A DNA stretch of 64,000 nucleotides from Cinchona pubescens (GCA_025175665.1 JANKKI010000275.1:1-64000); one strand, 5' to 3'; shown: positions 1 to 11,619, counted from the first letter of the stretch. Program-made: numbers and translations. The notes: generated from the letters alone by a model not told the origin.

Positions 1-295
1 TATTACTATATGCTTTATATGGTGAGACTTAAATTCATTTTGTTAAATATTCTTTTTCTTCACATACACATTTGGAAGGTTTTTCTTGGTAAGATTTTAA
101 CTCCAACTTACACTAACTCGAGTCTCTTTCTAGTATATCGTCCACTTGCCATTCGATCTAAAAACTCTATTAACAAAAATTGAAAATTATATTCTTTAAT
201 TAGAAAAAAGTGCAAACTAATTATGAAATGTGATAAATACTTGTTAATTGGTGTTTCTGTTTGCAATAAACTTCAACAGAAACACGTTAAATTAG

Positions 296-318
296 CTGTC
301 TCTTATACACATCTAGAT
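296..318. other. Nextera mate-pair junction fragment
   Basis: The 19-bp Tn5 mosaic end CTGTCTCTTATACACATCT is followed by AGAT, the start of its reverse complement. It is a truncated circularisation junction and not genomic sequence. Confidence 0.95.
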
Positions 319-415
319 TCAATAAAAAAGAGTTTTACCCTTCATTTTTCCATGGAACATGGTTGACATAATTTTTAAAAATAATTATATATCCAAAACA
401 TAGTAATATCTATCA

Positions 416-447
416 CTATCTCTTATACACATCTAGATGTGTATAAG
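416..447. other. Nextera junction with one changed base
   Basis: Reads CTATCTCTTATACACATCT then AGATGTGTATAAG, so both halves of the palindrome are present with one mismatch and a clipped right end. It is synthetic library sequence. Confidence 0.94.
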
Positions 448-752
448 TTTCAGGATTTAAACTCTTTAAATTCATACTTAACAATGATATTTTATTTTAT
501 TTCTAATTAGTAAATTTATAGATATTAAGTATTACTTAGTTTGTCTTATTTTTATATAGTTTTATTAGGAAAGGTTTTATCCGTCATCATTATTCTATTA
601 ATATTATTTTATATAGAAAATTAAATATAGACATTAATCATCCGAGCATAGCACGGGATCTGATATAAGTTTTGTAATTTTTTTATAAAATTAATTAACA
701 TTTTAATAACATCTTGAATGGCTGCTATGTGGCAAGTATTTGGTGATAACTC

Positions 753-775
753 CTGTCTCTTATACACATCTAGAT
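753..775. other. Nextera junction fragment
   Basis: Complete left mosaic end followed by AGAT, then unrelated AT-rich sequence. Confidence 0.95.
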
Positions 776-942
776 TAGTCATTCCTTGTTGGGCCTATTG
801 TGCAATTAGTTTGTGTTTAGGCCCAAGCCAAGTTTTTCATCCTCAAAAACTTTAAATGGAATTGATAGGCTCTTTCATTCATGATCGCATTTCAAAATTA
901 TCAATCAACTCACAAACAAGCTAAAAATTGAATTTTGGCCTG

Positions 943-971
943 CTGTCTCTTAGGTTTATCTAGATGTGTTT
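943..971. other. Degraded adapter-like junction
   Basis: Has the order of the junction (CTGTCTCTTA, then TCTAGATGTGTTTA) but the middle of the left half does not match. It looks like a consensus between adapter and genomic bases, so the true local sequence is unknown. Confidence 0.8.
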
Positions 972-1940
972 ATATAGCTGTAGACAGGAGCCTCAAGTTA
1001 CTGCTTCCAATGCTAGACATAAGGTTTACTTAATTCTTTTTTGTAGCTGCTATCTTTAAGTTTGCATCTTCTTTTACCTACCAAATAAATTAATTAAAAA
1101 ATTTGAGGGACAATAAAATAATTGAAATTTTATGTATTACCTCGTCTCTTAATTACATCTTTATTGGGTATAGGTTGTGCATAGCACAACTACCATTTCT
1201 AGTAGTATAAAAGAATGGGTTTTTGTGAGAACACATAAAAAGATGACATGTGGCATATATTAGATACAAGAAATCCATATAGTAAATAGTAATAGTAAAA
1301 ATAAAAATACTCAACTGTCTTGAATTCAAATTAATTTAACAAAATCTTATTTTTAACTACTTTTATTTATTCAAATCCTCATTATAAAAGGTTATAAAAA
1401 TATACTATGTAATATTTCAAAAACCATTTTATTAAACAAACATGATTTTTAAAAGATTGTCATATAGATCAAATAACATATCGATTAAGTAATGTACATA
1501 GATTAAAGTTAACAATCAATTTCTATTTGAAAATAATAGAATAATTTTAGACCAATAATTTTGATACTCTAATAAAAACTTTAAATACTTCAAAGTTAAT
1601 ACTTTTTTACTAATTTGACAAAATTACCCATATACTAAATCCTCTTAAGCCTTTTATATAGAGAAAAATATTTTCCCCTACATTTTGCCTTTTGTTTTCT
1701 TTTCTTGATTTCTTAGTTCCAAATACTTACATTTTCTATTAACTATTTGAAAACCAGAACTTATCAAAATAAGAAGGTTCACCATATATTTACAAGTTGA
1801 TTTATTATTTTTGGTAATGAAAAAAGAAAAATTAGAAAAAGCCCTACTTTTTCTTGGTTATATTTTCAATAGATAATTTTTTTAATATTAAAAAGTCAGT
1901 TATATTTTCATAAATATCAAATATATTTTGTTCTAAATAA

Positions 1941-1964
1941 CATCTAGATGTGTATAAGAGACAG
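1941..1964. other. Right half of Nextera junction
   Basis: CATCT plus the full AGATGTGTATAAGAGACAG half. It is immediately followed by a perfect 24-bp inverted repeat, which suggests a strand switch at the palindromic adapter. Confidence 0.95.
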
Positions 1965-2030
1965 TTTTACAACAGCAAAAACTTAAAAAAGTATTATTTC
2001 TTTTACTTTTAAGTTTTTGCTGTTGTAAAA
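1965..2030. repeat. Adapter-linked hairpin (24-bp arms)
   Basis: The arm at 1965-1988 (begins TTTTACAACAGC) is the exact reverse complement of 2007-2030, with an 18-bp spacer. The left arm starts on the base after a half junction, so I treat the palindrome as a probable assembly product, not a native cruciform. Confidence 0.8.
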
Positions 2031-2206
2031 TTTATTAATTAATACTTTTTTGTTTTTATTTATTTAATTATGAAATTTTTTTATATGATCATCATTCCTA
2101 CTAACATATATATCATTCCATTAGTTTTAAACTAGGTAAAAATGAACTACTTAACAATGAAATTCTAATAGTTACCTAATTTTATCTTTAGCTTTCCTTA
2201 TTTTTT

Positions 2207-2332
2207 TATCCTCAATTTATGCACAGCTCTTATAATTAATTTTTTCTCCAGAAGTGATATAAAATTAAACATGTATGATAAATCATCATATAAGTATCAA
2301 TTAAAAAATATAAATTAAGAAAGTAAATATTT
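2207..2332 (+). repeat. Left copy of ~130-bp inverted duplication
   Basis: This stretch, from the run before CCTCAATTTATGCACAG to the AT-rich end near 2332, reappears almost unchanged in reverse complement at 4846-4976. A further short piece of it lies near 4570-4595 next to a degraded adapter. Confidence 0.75.
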
Positions 2333-2694
2333 TCCTATTATACAACATTTATCTATATATAAGTGTTAATAAAAGTAATTTTAGATTTATATACTTAAAT
2401 AGTAACTTTCATAAAAAGTAGGAAGATATTTAGCTTAATTATATCTAAATGATATTATTCTTGTAATCTAATTACTTTTAGTTGATATTTATAAAAAAGA
2501 ACAAGAATGTAACAATTGATTACATCACAAAAAGATAAAAAGATATAAAGATTCAAATTTTTTTTGAATCTTTGAAAAAACTTTATATTTATTTGTATTA
2601 TTATACAATGTCAATAGACATAATTCTTATATGATTCTAAGTTATAATTAATTATAAAAATAGTTTTAATAGTATGTTTTATTATGGACGTCAC

Positions 2695-3380
2695 CATTGA
2701 TTGTATTACATTTTGTTGACTTAGAGATACAACTAATATACTGGAATTCAAAAGAGCAAAAAATCAATGTGACTTTTATCATGAAAAATCACATATAAAA
2801 AAAAAATTATATCTTGGTTAGTTTTTCACTTACATAAATATTTTTTTCCAACAATTAGAAAATATTTATGTAAGTGAAAAAATCTGTCTCTTAATAAACA
2901 ACTAGACCATAATTTTCGGAACCAGTATGACTATTAAAATTTAACTGCAAGAAGAAAACTAACCTAGATAGAATTTTTTAAAAAATGTAAAATCTTAATT
3001 GATATATGTCAAAGTTGTGTGTCAAAAAAAAGAAAAAGAAAAAGTATGATAATGTCAACTTAGTTTATTAAAATATCAATATGCTTTTATACTCAATAAT
3101 AACTTTTTATAAAGTGCTACAATTCACTAAAATAAATCAAAAATTTTTATACATTTTATCTAAAAAAAATAATTACAAAACTTAAATCTTGGTTGTATTA
3201 CTTTTTGTTTGTTGAGTTAGAGATATAACTAATATACTGGAAGGAAAAAAAAGTAAAAATAGTGTGACTTTTATTGTGTAAGATCAATATTTATATTTGT
3301 TTGTATTTTTTAGTGTGCCAAGTTTTTTAAATTTTGATTCGATGATATTTTCTAGTTGATGGAAAAATGTTTTATGTAAG
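2695..3380 (+). repeat. Diverged direct duplications
   Basis: Two modules recur in the same orientation. One, containing CTAACTAATATACTGGAA-like sequence, is near 2695-2790 and again near 3190-3285. The other (TGTATGATAATGTCAACTT-like) is at about 2972-3175 and 3541-3745. The copies differ by scattered substitutions and small indels, as in an old duplication. No coding content is visible. Confidence 0.65.
2822..2881. repeat. Hairpin with 23-bp arms beside adapter remnant
   Basis: Arms 2822-2844 and 2859-2881 (TTTTTCACTTACATAAAT and its complement) pair perfectly around a 14-bp spacer. A degraded adapter (CTGTCTCTTAA) starts three bases after the right arm, at 2884. Same arrangement as the hairpin at 1965, mirrored. 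Confidence 0.8.
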
Positions 3381-3410
3381 TGAAAAAATATTCATAAAAA
3401 ATAATTATAT

Positions 3411-3532
3411 CATTATCTTTAGAATCAGCACCACTAGCAAACCTCCTAATTATGGGTTTCCAACTAACCTATAGCATTATTTTTAGAATTAGCATCACTA
3501 GCAAATCTTCTAACTACGGGTTTCCAATCTAG
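3411..3532 (+). repeat. Two-copy tandem repeat, ~61-bp unit
   Basis: Two neighbouring copies share the order TTTAGAAT, then AGCA(T/C)CACTAGCAAA, then GGGTTTCCAA, with several substitutions. Non-coding. Confidence 0.75.
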
Positions 3533-3797
3533 ACATTATTTTCTAAAAATGTAAAATGTTATTTGATATATGTCAAATTTGTGCAAAAAAAAAAGAAAAA
3601 AGAAAAAAGAAAATGTATGATAATGTCAACTTGGCTTATAAAAATGCCAATATGCTTTTAAGCTCAATAATCACTTTTTATAGAAGTGCTACAATTCAAT
3701 AAAATAAATAAAAAATTGTATATATTTTATAAAAAATAATTACAAAATTTAATTTTTTATACTACTTTTAATGGAAGTTGTGTATAATCTTCTATGC

Positions 3798-3835
3798 CTG
3801 TCTCTTATACACATCTAGATGTGTATAAGAGACAG
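3798..3835. other. Complete Nextera mate-pair junction
   Basis: Exact 38-bp palindrome: CTGTCTCTTATACACATCT joined to AGATGTGTATAAGAGACAG. This is the circularisation junction of Nextera mate-pair libraries. Confidence 0.98.
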
Positions 3836-3890
3836 GTTTATATATAATACACAAGTTAAACTAAATTCTATCATAGTAATTTGTTGATAC

Positions 3891-4348
3891 GTAAGCTTAT
3901 TAATCAACTCTGTAGCTTATAATTTTTTTAGTTAATCATTCAATTAAATAGTATTTGTGATCATAATTCAATAAAATAATAAGAAAAACTCATTTATACT
4001 TAACAGAAATGGATACTTGAAATGAGAAATAAATAAAAAATTGTATATATTTTATAAAACTTAAATAATTACAAAATTTAAATTTTAGTCCTTATAATTC
4101 AGTATGATTAGAAGATTATACTAATTAATTTTATTAAAAAAATTACAAAACTTATATCTTGGTCCAAATAATTCAGTAGATTTGATAATTATACTAATTA
4201 TTAGACGTAAACTTATTAATCAACTCAATAGCTTACTAATTTTTTTAGTTAATCATTCAATTCAAGTATTTTGATCAGAATTCAATAAAATAATAAGAAA
4301 AACTCATTTATACTTAACATAAATGGATACTTGAAATGAGAAATAATG
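3891..4348 (+). repeat. Direct repeat, two ~140-bp copies
   Basis: 3891-4029 and 4206-4348 share an ordered series of blocks (TTATTAATCAACTC, AGTTAATCATTCAATT, then AACTCATTTATACTTAACA, GGATACTTGAAATGAGAAAT). They are about 90% alike by eye and in the same orientation. Nothing coding is visible. Confidence 0.75.
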
Positions 4349-4598
4349 CGCAACTTTTAATTATATCATTTATATACCAAAAATAATAATAATTTTCTCA
4401 ACAAAATGAAAACCAACTATTCCTTATATTATCTATATATATAAAAACTAAATAGTGTAAAATTTTTTACATTTTATTAACTTGTTGCATCGAGTAAAAT
4501 GTATATATTGACTGATTCTTTTAGTAATGTAGTATTAATTAACACGCCATTATCATAATTTCACTCACAAAAATTAATTATAAGAGCTGTGCATAAAT

Positions 4599-4620
4599 CT
4601 GTCTCCAATACACATATAGA
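4599..4620. other. Degraded adapter-like sequence
   Basis: CTGTCTCCAATACACATATAGA matches the left mosaic end with a few changes and directly follows a copy of a sequence found elsewhere inverted. Confidence 0.75.
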
Positions 4621-4845
4621 TTCCTAACAACCATCTGTTTACTTTTTCTTTTTTCTTTTTTTCTTTTTTTTTCCTTTTTTCATAATGAAGATTCATGAAA
4701 CTACTTTTGCTACTTCATTCTGTGTCGTTTCAAGATGGCCATGGTGAGAAATTTTTGGAAGAAAAATGCAGATTTAGTCCTCAAACTTTTTACTAAAACA
4801 CTTTTAGTCCTTCGTCTTTTGTTCTTTTTGTTGTATAATTAAAAA

Positions 4846-4976
4846 ATATTTACTTTCTTAATTTATATTTAGTAATTGATACTTATATGATGATTTATCA
4901 TACATGTTTAATTTTATATCACTTCTGGAGAAAAAATTAATTATAAGAGCTGTGCATAAATTGAGGATAAAAAAAT
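4846..4976 (-). repeat. Right copy of inverted duplication of 2207-2332
   Basis: Reverse-complement match to 2207-2332, with the landmark AGAGCTGTGCATAAATTGAGG. A clear adapter follows at 4995. It could be a real inverted repeat or a strand-flip product. The low divergence favours the latter. Confidence 0.7.
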
Positions 4977-4994
4977 AATAGCTGGAACTACATA

Positions 4995-5019
4995 CTGTCT
5001 CTTATACACATCTAGATGT
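4995..5019. other. Nextera junction fragment
   Basis: Full left mosaic end plus AGATGT, then an adapter-like tail (CTCTAAGATACA). A second degraded copy lies at 5142-5171. Confidence 0.95.
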
Positions 5020-6052
5020 CTCTAAGATACACATTTGGTCCTTCCACTAGAATAAATGAACTTATTCACAAAAATTAGATTTAAGGACTAAATTGATGCA
5101 ATAAATAGATAATTTTTTTTTTTAATTTTTTTAAGAATAACCTATCTCTTATACAAATTAGATGTGTATAATTTTTGGAAATGATCCCTTATCATTTTCT
5201 TTTGTCGGTTAGGTCCAACATTTTCTCTACAAATTCTATTCAAACTTTCAGTTAAGAGTATAATTAATATTTCTAAATTTCTTGTTCACTCTAACTTTTA
5301 TTCATTACTCGTGGCATAATTAATGTACAAAAAGATAGATCATCATTTGTTGGTCCCTTTATTCGACTAAGAAAATATCAGTAGTTTACAAACCAAAAAA
5401 TAAAACAAAATAAAATAAAATAAATTTCTTCTTCTTAAATTTTAATGGTCATACTGACATCCCATTCGGAGTAAGGGCTGGAAGAGTCACGACAGTTATT
5501 GTATGATTAATGGTCAAATGGATGTTACAATTTTTTTAAATTAAAAAAAAAAATTACTTAATAGATCTACTAGAATGTTTGATTTATGGATATGAAGGGA
5601 AGAAATAGATCTTGGTTAGTTGAAAACCCACAGTCAGAAAGTTTTCTAGCTTCAAACCAAATAAGTAAAGGAAATGATATAAATTCATACGATAGTAGAA
5701 TTTATGATTCGATTCTCATTCTCATTCTCGAATGCGAACGAAATACCTCCGTAGAAATAGAACAATTAATGTAGACATATCGTGTCTTCCTTTTAATTTC
5801 GAACAAGTCTGATTTATCTTTGTTGATGTCATTTATCGTATAAAATTTATTCCACATACAATAATTAATTTATAAGTGAAACTAAAATCTGAATCCATGT
5901 AAGTATTTCCTTACAAAGATTTACTTGTGCATGTAACAATTTTTCTTACAATGTATATGTTGTATTATATATATATATATAAACTACTTAGTTAGATTTG
6001 GTATTTAAATTAATTATAAATCTTATACACATCTATCCGGTTTATATGAGTA

Positions 6053-6077
6053 ACATCTAGATGTGTATAAGAGACAG
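6053..6077. other. Right-half Nextera junction
   Basis: ACATCT followed by the complete AGATGTGTATAAGAGACAG half. A clipped left half (TCTTATACACATCT) sits just upstream at 6021-6034. Confidence 0.95.
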
Positions 6078-7421
6078 ATCATAGAGTATACAAGTAAGGA
6101 CTAAAATTGAATCTATCTAAATATTTTATTTAGATTTTTTCACAACTCTTGCTTTATATAGTACTGAATAGATAATACACAAGAGCTCTTGGTGTATAAG
6201 AGACATTGATTATTTTGCCTATTTTACGTTTGGTAGTTTTAAAATTACATCACATAACCACTCTTAAAATTTCTCCCTATTTTTCAGTTAATAATTTTAA
6301 AATTATACACATTACGAAAATTACTGCCACTTAGCTTAAAAATCATTCTCTTGTCTTTAAATAGTTAAGCATCAACTTATCATGTATTTTAAAAATTTAT
6401 ACTGCACTGTTTAAAAATTAAGAGAATAATTTTAAAAATATTGGATTCCCATTAATGTGTCTTGCCCACTATTTTGTATAGAACATGGAGCGATCGGATG
6501 TAATGGCAAGAATACTACCAAGTAAAGCCACATTTATCAAAAAAATTTACTACTCTGCATTATAAATCATTTTTTTATAAAATTAATTAGTATAATCTTC
6601 TAAAAATAACTGAATTTTTTATTTTTAATTATTTTAATAATTATATAAGAGACAGTTGTTGCATCGAGTAAATTTCATTTAATATGAATTAAATGAACTC
6701 CGTGAAATGTGTTTTGTGAATTTCAACTCAAACAGGGTCCCATGAACAACGTTAACAATTTGTAGTAGCAACAGAAATTGTCTAGATCAAGGTTAAGCTG
6801 GAAGATTGGTCCGGTAAGAACATGGAAGATTGATTTTGTATAACACATTTACTTATCAATATATAACAGTTTGAATAGAAAAATATAATTAATTCCATTT
6901 AGACAATTATTATTTATAATATTATTCAAAATATTATTTAAAATAAGTATTGTAGTTAATTTTTGAAATGTGACATATGTCAGATGGAAATGTAATTGAA
7001 AAATGCGTTTAAAAAATAATTGTAAAATATTATTTTAAAAATAATTAAAAACAAAGCCCAAACATTCTATCATTTTTTGAAAGTTGCCCCCTACGATTGA
7101 CATTAGTTTATAATCACTAATTGAGGAATACATCTTTTCTTGGTTTAATTGCTTAATACTTTTTTCTTAGTTATGGTAAATAATTTGGAGAATTTTCTTG
7201 CAATCCATTTACAATTTAGTTCATCAGAATCAGTGCAACTATTCATGCGCCAACCAAATGTGTATTCCACTTAGAAATCGGAATTATACATCGATTAATG
7301 TTGTATAATTAATGTTGCCTGTTTTATTTACCTTCTTGAAATAGCTGGAATATTTTTATCAAAAAGAAGGAAAAATGCTAGATTATTACCAATGTGACAG
7401 CCAAATTTATAATCATAAATC

Positions 7422-7464
7422 CTGTCTCTTATACACATAATAATCTACATCTGTCTCTTATACA
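7422..7464. other. Two clipped left-half adapters
   Basis: CTGTCTCTTATACACAT at 7422-7438 and CTGTCTCTTATACA at 7451-7464, with 12 bp between them. Both are partial mosaic ends. Confidence 0.9.
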
Positions 7465-8127
7465 AAACAAAAAAGTTTTCTTGACATGGGCAATTAAATG
7501 CAAAATTAAAATATGCAGAGATCTGGTAGGAAATCTAATGAATGAATGTTAACGCTTCATTTATCAAGTTCGGTGGGTGATAATTGACTCGGCAACCAAT
7601 TTTAAAGCCCAAGTTTTAAGTTCAAACCGGATTTGGATCCTTTCCATATCTCTGTCCATTGTTTTTTATTTCTAAAAAATTAAAATTTAAAAAAATAATA
7701 TGAAAATATTATTAGTTTTATTTCATTGAGTAGATAATCATGTTGTTTGAAAAAAAATTTATTGTTGAATTATGTATCACATTTAAACGGTACAAGATTT
7801 TTCAAATTTTAATGACAAATAAAATTTCTTAATTAAACGGTAAAAATTTATTATTTTTTTATTTTTTGCAAGCCATTAAAATAAACATGATTTTATTTAT
7901 GAATAGTTTAATTTTTAAAAATAAATAAAATTTCTTTCATTTACCTCTAAATAAAGAAGATTCTTGTTTGTTCTAACCTTTATATTTTATAGGTCATTTA
8001 ATTTTAAAATCTTTAGACACCAATTGTTAAAATATCTCAAATCGGTTGAGAGTGCCAGTCGGTACCCAAAGTATACCAGACTTTGATCTCTATAGTTTAT
8101 ATTGCCTTGCAATGCGTGCAGCTGTGC

Positions 8128-8181
8128 AGTATTTTCTTTCGATTTTGGAATGGGGAACTGGTGTCTCAATGTTCGAAATTA
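8128..8181 (+). repeat. Left copy of 54-bp inverted duplication
   Basis: The segment containing CGATTTTGGAATGGGGAAC recurs in reverse complement at 10265-10318 with almost no change. No full adapter lies beside either copy. Confidence 0.75.
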
Positions 8182-8531
8182 AAAGGAAGACAAATTGTTA
8201 CATTAATTGTTCTATTTAAAGATGCATGCAAAAAAGCATTATAGTTGGCATGAAAATTTAACTATTGGAAACAACCTTGAACCACATTAGCTTCGTATGT
8301 TGTTATGATTAATATGATACTGGTGTTTTCAGTTAATTTCTGAGCAATGTCAAAAAAATGTGTAGGAACTGATAATTTACTTCTATACCTTACAATAATA
8401 ATTATTTTGCGATACTAAAAAATGAAGTGCAACCAATGACAAGAAATATTACTTTACAAGCTAATGGTAGGGTGATATTTTTAGAATGGGTCTCGGAGTT
8501 TCAAATCCCGACCCTAAGATTATATTAAAAG

Positions 8532-8663
8532 TAAGGGAGACGTCTTTATAATTTTAAATTATCTATTAGGTATAATTACGAAATGAGTAATCAAAAAGTA
8601 ATTAATATTTAATGTAGAGACAGCGATAAGGTCATGTAAAAAGTTTTTATTATTTATTTTTTT
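8532..8663 (+). repeat. Left copy of ~130-bp inverted duplication
   Basis: Contains AAGTAAGGGAGACGTCTTTA and GAGACAGCGATAAGGTCATG. A near-identical reverse complement lies at 11408-11538, where it is bracketed on both sides by Nextera adapter pieces. Confidence 0.85.
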
Positions 8664-9046
8664 TAATATTCTCTTTTTAAGTTATAGTTCTATTTACTGA
8701 CTTGGTAATTTCTTAAAACCCTGGGCAATCTTCTACCAATGGAACAAGAGGCAGTCATTTGATAGTTTACGCATCCTTTATTTGGTGTGGTTTAATTAGA
8801 AAATTTAGTTGGTACAATAATTTGTTAACCTGATTGATCTATATATTGAACGGCCAAAATTCTAAATGAATTTTTTCAATCATTTACCTTTGATTACAAA
8901 TAAAATTAGCAGAATTCTGTAACACATGAAACATATTCCATAACACATTATGTATAAAACTTGAAGGTCTTTTGGTATTTGTCATATTTTAATTTTCATT
9001 ATGATCCCAATCAATTATTTAAACTTAACTTTCACTTTTTTTCTTG

Positions 9047-9071
9047 ATATATATATATATATATATATATA
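9047..9071. repeat. (AT)n microsatellite
   Basis: Uninterrupted alternating A and T over about 25 bp. Confidence 0.95.
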
Positions 9072-10202
9072 TTTTATATTTATACACATCAAGAGCGTGC
9101 TCCTTCTACTAATATTTCTTAACGCACGAGGGTCTTTATCGAGGTGAACAATTTGGACAAGGCATAGTTTAAATTCAAAACTACCAAAAAAAAAAAAAGT
9201 TTAAATTTAAATAATAAATGTTCTTTTTACATGCTCTTTCAGTAGGTCTATTCATTTACTAGCTTTTTATGCAAGGAACGATATTCAAATCAAGTATTGT
9301 GTTATTGTTATCCCCAAACCACAATTAATATTGAGCAGTTGGTTATGGCTAGTGACAGCATGTCTCTTCGCAGATGCGTTTTATTACTACTTCTGGAAAT
9401 GCGTTAAAGGGACTTCAAGAGAGTGGTTTAAATATTGAGAGCTTTGTGGTTGGCATTGCTATTGCTCGACGTGATTAAGAAAAACCTTTGTTTTTAAGAT
9501 TATATATCGAAAACTACATTGTCTCCTTTAATTCCTTAGAGTCATTTAGAGAAAGATAATTGGGATAATTTAACGAGACAGTGTTTATATGCTTAGCAAG
9601 TGGATTTTTTTCAATAATTAGACCTGCACTCCTTTTGTTTTTAGGGATTATAGGTCTAATTCTGTCTTTTTATTTTTCTAGATGTTCTAGGTTTTGCTTA
9701 CTTGAGAGAAAAACCAAGTGTGCATCCTTAAATAAGCCTAGGATAATTTTTTTTAAACAAATTAAAGAAGGCTTAGAATTTAGTCTATGGGTATTATACA
9801 CGGAAAAATATCACACATAGAGATACTTTTGGGTTCTATTTGGATGGCTAGCCACATTGAAGGTAGGGGTTTCCATTTGGGTGTGGCCACACTGAAGGTA
9901 GGGGGCAACTTTCAAAAAATTATAGAATAGGTAAGGAAAATTTAAAAAAAAATTAATTTTATCTTATAATTGTATCCGTATCTAATTTTTATTTTTTTTC
10001 TTCGCATTGACCCATAAATTCAAATTTTTTTAAATAATACTTGTAAAACTGATGGCAATATTCAATAACTAAGAACAAGTGTTACTTGAAAATATAAAAT
10101 TTTCAAAGACTATTAGTGTTTAAATAAAATGGAAATATAATTTTCATTTTAAATCTATACTTCAAGTACATATTTTTATAAAAACAGAGCAATATGTTAA
10201 TT

Positions 10203-10262
10203 AATTTCTGCAAGTGTAAAACTATACTTGAACCATGCCACAAAATCAAGACTATTTAATAA
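10203..10262 (-). repeat. Inverted copy of 13111-13175
   Basis: The reverse complement matches 13111-13175 (shared TAGTCTTGATTTTGTGGCAT) with small indels. It abuts the inverted copy of 8128-8181, so two fragments in reversed orientation lie side by side. Confidence 0.7.
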
Positions 10263-10264
10263 AT

Positions 10265-10318
10265 TTCGAACATTGAGACACCAGTTCCCCATTCCAAAAT
10301 CGAAAGAAAATATCTGCT
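10265..10318 (-). repeat. Right copy of 54-bp inverted duplication
   Basis: Reverse complement of 8128-8181, sharing GTTCCCCATTCCAAAATCG. Confidence 0.75.
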
Positions 10319-11382
10319 AATATTAGAGTTCTGACTTTGCCCCTAATCGCTAATAATGATTTTGGAAAAGTTTCTTATCCATTAATAACTTAATGAAGCA
10401 TGATTGATATATAAAATATTGGATTTTTTACGCCAATCGTTATGTATCCATGATTTAACAATCACTGACACGTTACATGCTACATTATACACAGAAAAAG
10501 ATTGCACAGAGAAACACTTTGGGCTCCGTTTGGATGGCTCATAGTTGAGACTGGAAAGTATATTACAACATGATCAACTACTCAATGAAATAAAACGTTA
10601 ATGAATAATGTAACAGTATCGTTTTGACACAACTAATTATTGAGGATTTGACGTGTTTGTCAAGCTAAGTAAATGTTAATTGATTCTACTCTGTCGTTTG
10701 TTTTAAAAAAATAAAATTGATTATACACATATTTAAAAGGGTTAATTACATTTTAATATAAAGGTTAGAACAAATGAACACTTTAGTCCTAATATTATCT
10801 ATTGAGTACTTGACCCTTTCTCAAAAACTGAATATTTTGACTATTCTACCTCTATTTCAATTTATTCTTTTTTATTCAATTACACTTCACCCTATAAACT
10901 TTAGTGCAAGTAACACTTTAATCCATAATTTTATTTTTTGAGTAGTAAAGTTGTTAATTAATACAGTTCAATATTTTGATAATCTAATCCTATTTATTAT
11001 TATTATTATTTTGTTTATTTTAGTTTTATGGTTCTATTTTTCAACAAGAAAAAAATTAATTTATATAGAATTTAATTAGAAGAAATGCTTGTTAGTTGAA
11101 TTCGGTGTATTACTGCTCTTTTTGGACGGAATTAGTTGACAAATGTAACATAATATAATCAACTCTATTTTTTAAGCACTAAACCCCTTAGGGTAAGTGT
11201 TATTCATAACCATGTAATGTTTCTCGTCTAAAATGGCTATCTTAGGCTAAAATTTTAACTAAATAGACATATATATATATACCGATGAATCTAGAATTTT
11301 GAAACTTTTTTTAATTTTTGAAGTGACTTGTGCCAAATTAGAATATAAAAATTATAATTGAATGAAGAAAGAAATTCTAGAT

Positions 11383-11407
11383 CTGTCTCTTATACACATC
11401 TAGATGT
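11383..11407. other. Nextera junction fragment
   Basis: Full left mosaic end plus AGATGT, directly followed by the inverted copy of 8532-8663. Confidence 0.95.
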
Positions 11408-11538
11408 AAATAATAAAAACTTTTTACATGACCTCATCGCTGTCTCCACAATTAAATATTAATTACTTAGGTCCAGATTACTCATTTCGTAATTATACTA
11501 ATAGATAATTTGAAATGATAAAGACGTCTCCCTTACTT
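11408..11538 (-). repeat. Adapter-bracketed inverted copy of 8532-8663
   Basis: Near-identical reverse complement of 8532-8663. It starts on the base after one adapter fragment and ends where the next one (11539-11563) begins. The exact coincidence of repeat edges and adapters points to a chimeric insert and not a genomic inversion. Confidence 0.85.
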
Positions 11539-11563
11539 CTGTCTCTTATACACATCTAGATGT
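11539..11563. other. Nextera junction fragment
   Basis: Full left mosaic end plus AGATGT. A right-half remnant (TGTATAAGAGACA) follows near 11602-11615. Confidence 0.95.
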
Positions 11564-11619
11564 AAGAGGCCGGAGAGACAAATAATAATTTAAGATTAAA
11601 TCTGTATAAGAGACATTTA

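Larger units (their letters stand above)
1..2690. other. AT-rich intergenic DNA without a recognisable gene
   Basis: I see no coding region or RNA gene here. The stretch is dominated by A/T runs. It carries several Nextera adapter remnants (296-318, 416-447, 753-775, degraded at 943-971 and about 1143-1160, half-junction at 1941-1964) and one adapter-linked hairpin. The mix of intact and eroded adapter pieces means short local differences here may be assembly products. Confidence 0.7.
5030..8500. other. AT-rich intergenic DNA, no gene seen
   Basis: No ORF here matches a family I know. A 62-codon ORF at 5586-5774 has a slightly less AT-rich, protein-like composition but I cannot assign it. 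The stretch holds adapter remnants at 5142-5171, 6021-6034, 6053-6077, 6191-6205, 6644-6655, 7422-7438 and 7451-7464. A segment near 7061-7100 recurs inverted near 9893-9932. Confidence 0.6.
8670..11380. other. AT-rich intergenic DNA, no gene seen
   Basis: Holds an (AT)n run at 9047-9071 and direct-repeat modules around 9790-9850 and 10480-10540 (both with TTTGGATGGCT after an ACACGGAAAAA/ACACAGAAAAA block). It also holds the inverted copies at 10203-10318 listed elsewhere. The small ORFs are AT-rich, unlike known proteins, and are not called. Confidence 0.6.

Noticed and set aside
3798..3835. A new family of 38-bp palindromic mobile elements or bacterial Tn5 insertions
   Set aside because: The halves are exactly the engineered mosaic end of Nextera kits, joined head to head as in mate-pair libraries. 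There is no transposon body, no target duplication and no sequence preference.
5586..5774. Small gene or plastid fragment
   Set aside because: The composition looks protein-like, but I cannot match it to any family or plastid gene with confidence.
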